Assembly: GCA_026388445.1 (NCBI GenBank)
Contig: JAPLJU010000049.1
Coordinates: 1 to 5,903, forward strand
Reading direction: 5' to 3'
From: Deltaproteobacteria bacterium
GTDB taxonomy: Bacteria; Desulfobacterota; Syntrophia; Syntrophales; UBA2192
DNA: 5,903 nucleotides
In this document: piece by piece, positions 5,065-5,903 of the stretch
Position numbering within the stretch: position 1 is the stretch's first letter
How the letters are laid out: each line of letters begins with the position of its first letter
Notes under the pieces: model-generated
What the model was told of the DNA's origin: nothing
Seen by the model: the letters and a program-made list of their open reading frames with translations, nothing else
The model's database searches: none
Translations under genes and position numbers: made by a program

Positions 5065-5860
5065 TCAAGTGCTATCCGGGCTGCCGGCCCTTTGCTGCAT
5101 GATCACCTCCATGGCCTTCGAGATCGGCATCGGCATTGAGAAGCTGCGTGGCCATCGTATGGCGAAGATGATGACAGGAGATCTTCAGGTTTGTTTTGCG
5201 GGCATAATACTCCATCCGTTTCTGAATGCCGCGAACGGATAAGGGTTGCCCGCTGAGAGGTCCTTTCTCCACCAGGAAGACCTTTTTCACTTTAGTGGCC
5301 GGTCTCACCCGGAGATACTCCAGAAGGGCATAAAGGGCATCGTTGCTGATGTAGACGATCCGATCCTTTGCGCCCTTGCCATCCTGGATGAGCAGCGTTC
5401 TGCGCTTGAGATCCAGGTTGCCGAGTAAAAGATGTGCCACTTCTTCTACCCGCAATCCGCATCGAAGCATGAGCGTGAACATGGCTCGATCCCGGTGCCC
5501 TTTGAGATGCCTGAAGAGGGACCCGATCTGCTCGTCATTCAGATGCCTGGGAAGTCCCCTCGGGCGCTTCATGATATTGGGCTTCTTCACAGGATTGACG
5601 ATCGGGAGCCCCTCCTCGTCTGAGAGGTAGTGATAAAACTGGCAGACACTGTTGAGATAGCAGTTGACGGTCTTCGGCCTGAGCCGTCTGCCGAGCAAGT
5701 GATCGGTGTACTCGGCAATCTTCCGGTACGTGACCTCCTCGATCGGCACATCGAGCCAGAGGACAAAGCTGCGGATGGCGCTCAGGTAGTTCTTAACCGT
5801 GTTGGGCGAGCAGTTCCGCCTCTTCAGGTAGCGCCGCCAATGGATGATCGCATTTGTCAT
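5065..5860 (-). pseudogene. XerC/D-like tyrosine recombinase, broken by loss of the catalytic-tyrosine segment
   Basis: From the ATG at 5860 (AAGGGGGG just upstream) a 262-codon frame runs to a TAG at 5072. Residues 1-90 form the SAM-like core-binding domain (NCSPNTVKNYLSAIRSFVLWL). The catalytic domain shows R137 in LRCGLRVEEVAHL, the K162 region in DGKGAKDR, and HHLRHTMATQLL with H230 and R233. Just after NADADL (to residue 247) homology stops: the LLGH motif and the nucleophilic tyrosine are absent, and the remaining 15 residues look like out-of-frame sequence. In the next frame, minus strand 5118-5065, one reads KAMEVIMQQRAGSPDST then TGA, which resembles the C-terminal end I recall for this recombinase group. 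The simplest account is an internal deletion of several dozen codons that also shifted the frame. Such an enzyme could bind DNA but not cleave it. It probably belonged to a tandem recombinase set, judging from the fragment upstream. Confidence 0.85.
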
Positions 5861-5903
5861 GGTCCCCCCTTTCGATTACGGACATGGCCCTGAAGTACTC
5901 TTC
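5793..5903 (-). CDS. Possible C-terminal end of an upstream tandem recombinase (cut by window edge)
   Basis: From the right edge, the minus-strand frame beginning at 5903 reads EEYFRAMSVIERGDHDK and continues open to a TAA at 5795-5793, overlapping the start of the recombinase by 68 bases. The piece FRAMSVI resembles the shifted tail KAMEVI of the recombinase next to it, also at nucleotide level (AGGGCCATG...GTAATC against AAGGCCATG...GTGATC). That would fit two recombinases of the same group in tandem. The overlap is rather long, and another frame closes with TGA at the ATGA of the recombinase start, so the reading is uncertain. Confidence 0.35.
   Translation of the reverse strand, partial: EEYFRAMSVIERGDHDKCDHPLAALPEEAELLAQHG

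Noticed and set aside
1..5903. CRISPR arrays, tRNA or rRNA genes
   Set aside because: I saw no regularly spaced repeats, tRNA cloverleaf signatures or rRNA-like stretches on either strand.

Overview
The window looks like chromosomal DNA from a Gram-negative bacterium. The mix of a DUF374 acyltransferase, a YihY/BrkB membrane protein, a SlyD-like FKBP with a SEC-C microprotein, and tandem XerD-like recombinases points weakly towards Desulfobacterota (the old Deltaproteobacteria, Syntrophus-like groups). That assignment is inference from protein style, not a search result.

Layout from left to right. Position 1-76 (minus) is the N-terminus of a response regulator cut by the window edge. Position 392-1279 (minus) is a six-helix YihY/BrkB-family inner-membrane protein. 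A divergent intergenic region (1280-1722) carries a sigma70-like promoter and a perfect 10-bp hairpin. These lead into a short plus-strand operon: a SlyD-like FKBP prolyl isomerase (1723-2154) and a 53-residue SEC-C zinc-knuckle protein (2242-2403), closed by an intrinsic terminator near 2470-2505. A second plus-strand unit follows. It has a candidate sigma54 -24/-12 element overlapping a perfect TATAAT (2690-2716) and a secreted protein (2793-3566) with three copies of a short repeat and a very lysine-rich tail, and it ends at a terminator (3617-3648).

Converging on it from the minus strand is a 37-residue lysine-rich microprotein (3944-4057). Its downstream region contains three hairpins, the last a good minus-strand terminator (3774-3801). 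Next comes a DUF374 lysophospholipid acyltransferase-like gene (4199-4846, minus) with its own promoter, bracketed by two near-identical 19-bp direct repeats (4171-4189 and 4976-4994). The right end holds a tyrosine recombinase (5065-5860, minus). It keeps the Arg, Lys and His-x-x-Arg catalytic residues but has lost the LGH-to-tyrosine segment and shifted frame, so it is probably dead. A fragment that looks like the C-terminus of a second recombinase enters from the right edge.

Functionally the window combines envelope functions (YihY, acyltransferase, secreted repeat protein), protein folding (FKBP plus SEC-C) and a decayed recombinase locus. The least explained parts are the two lysine-rich proteins that converge on each other, the sigma54-like promoter, and the repeats flanking the acyltransferase next to a broken recombinase.
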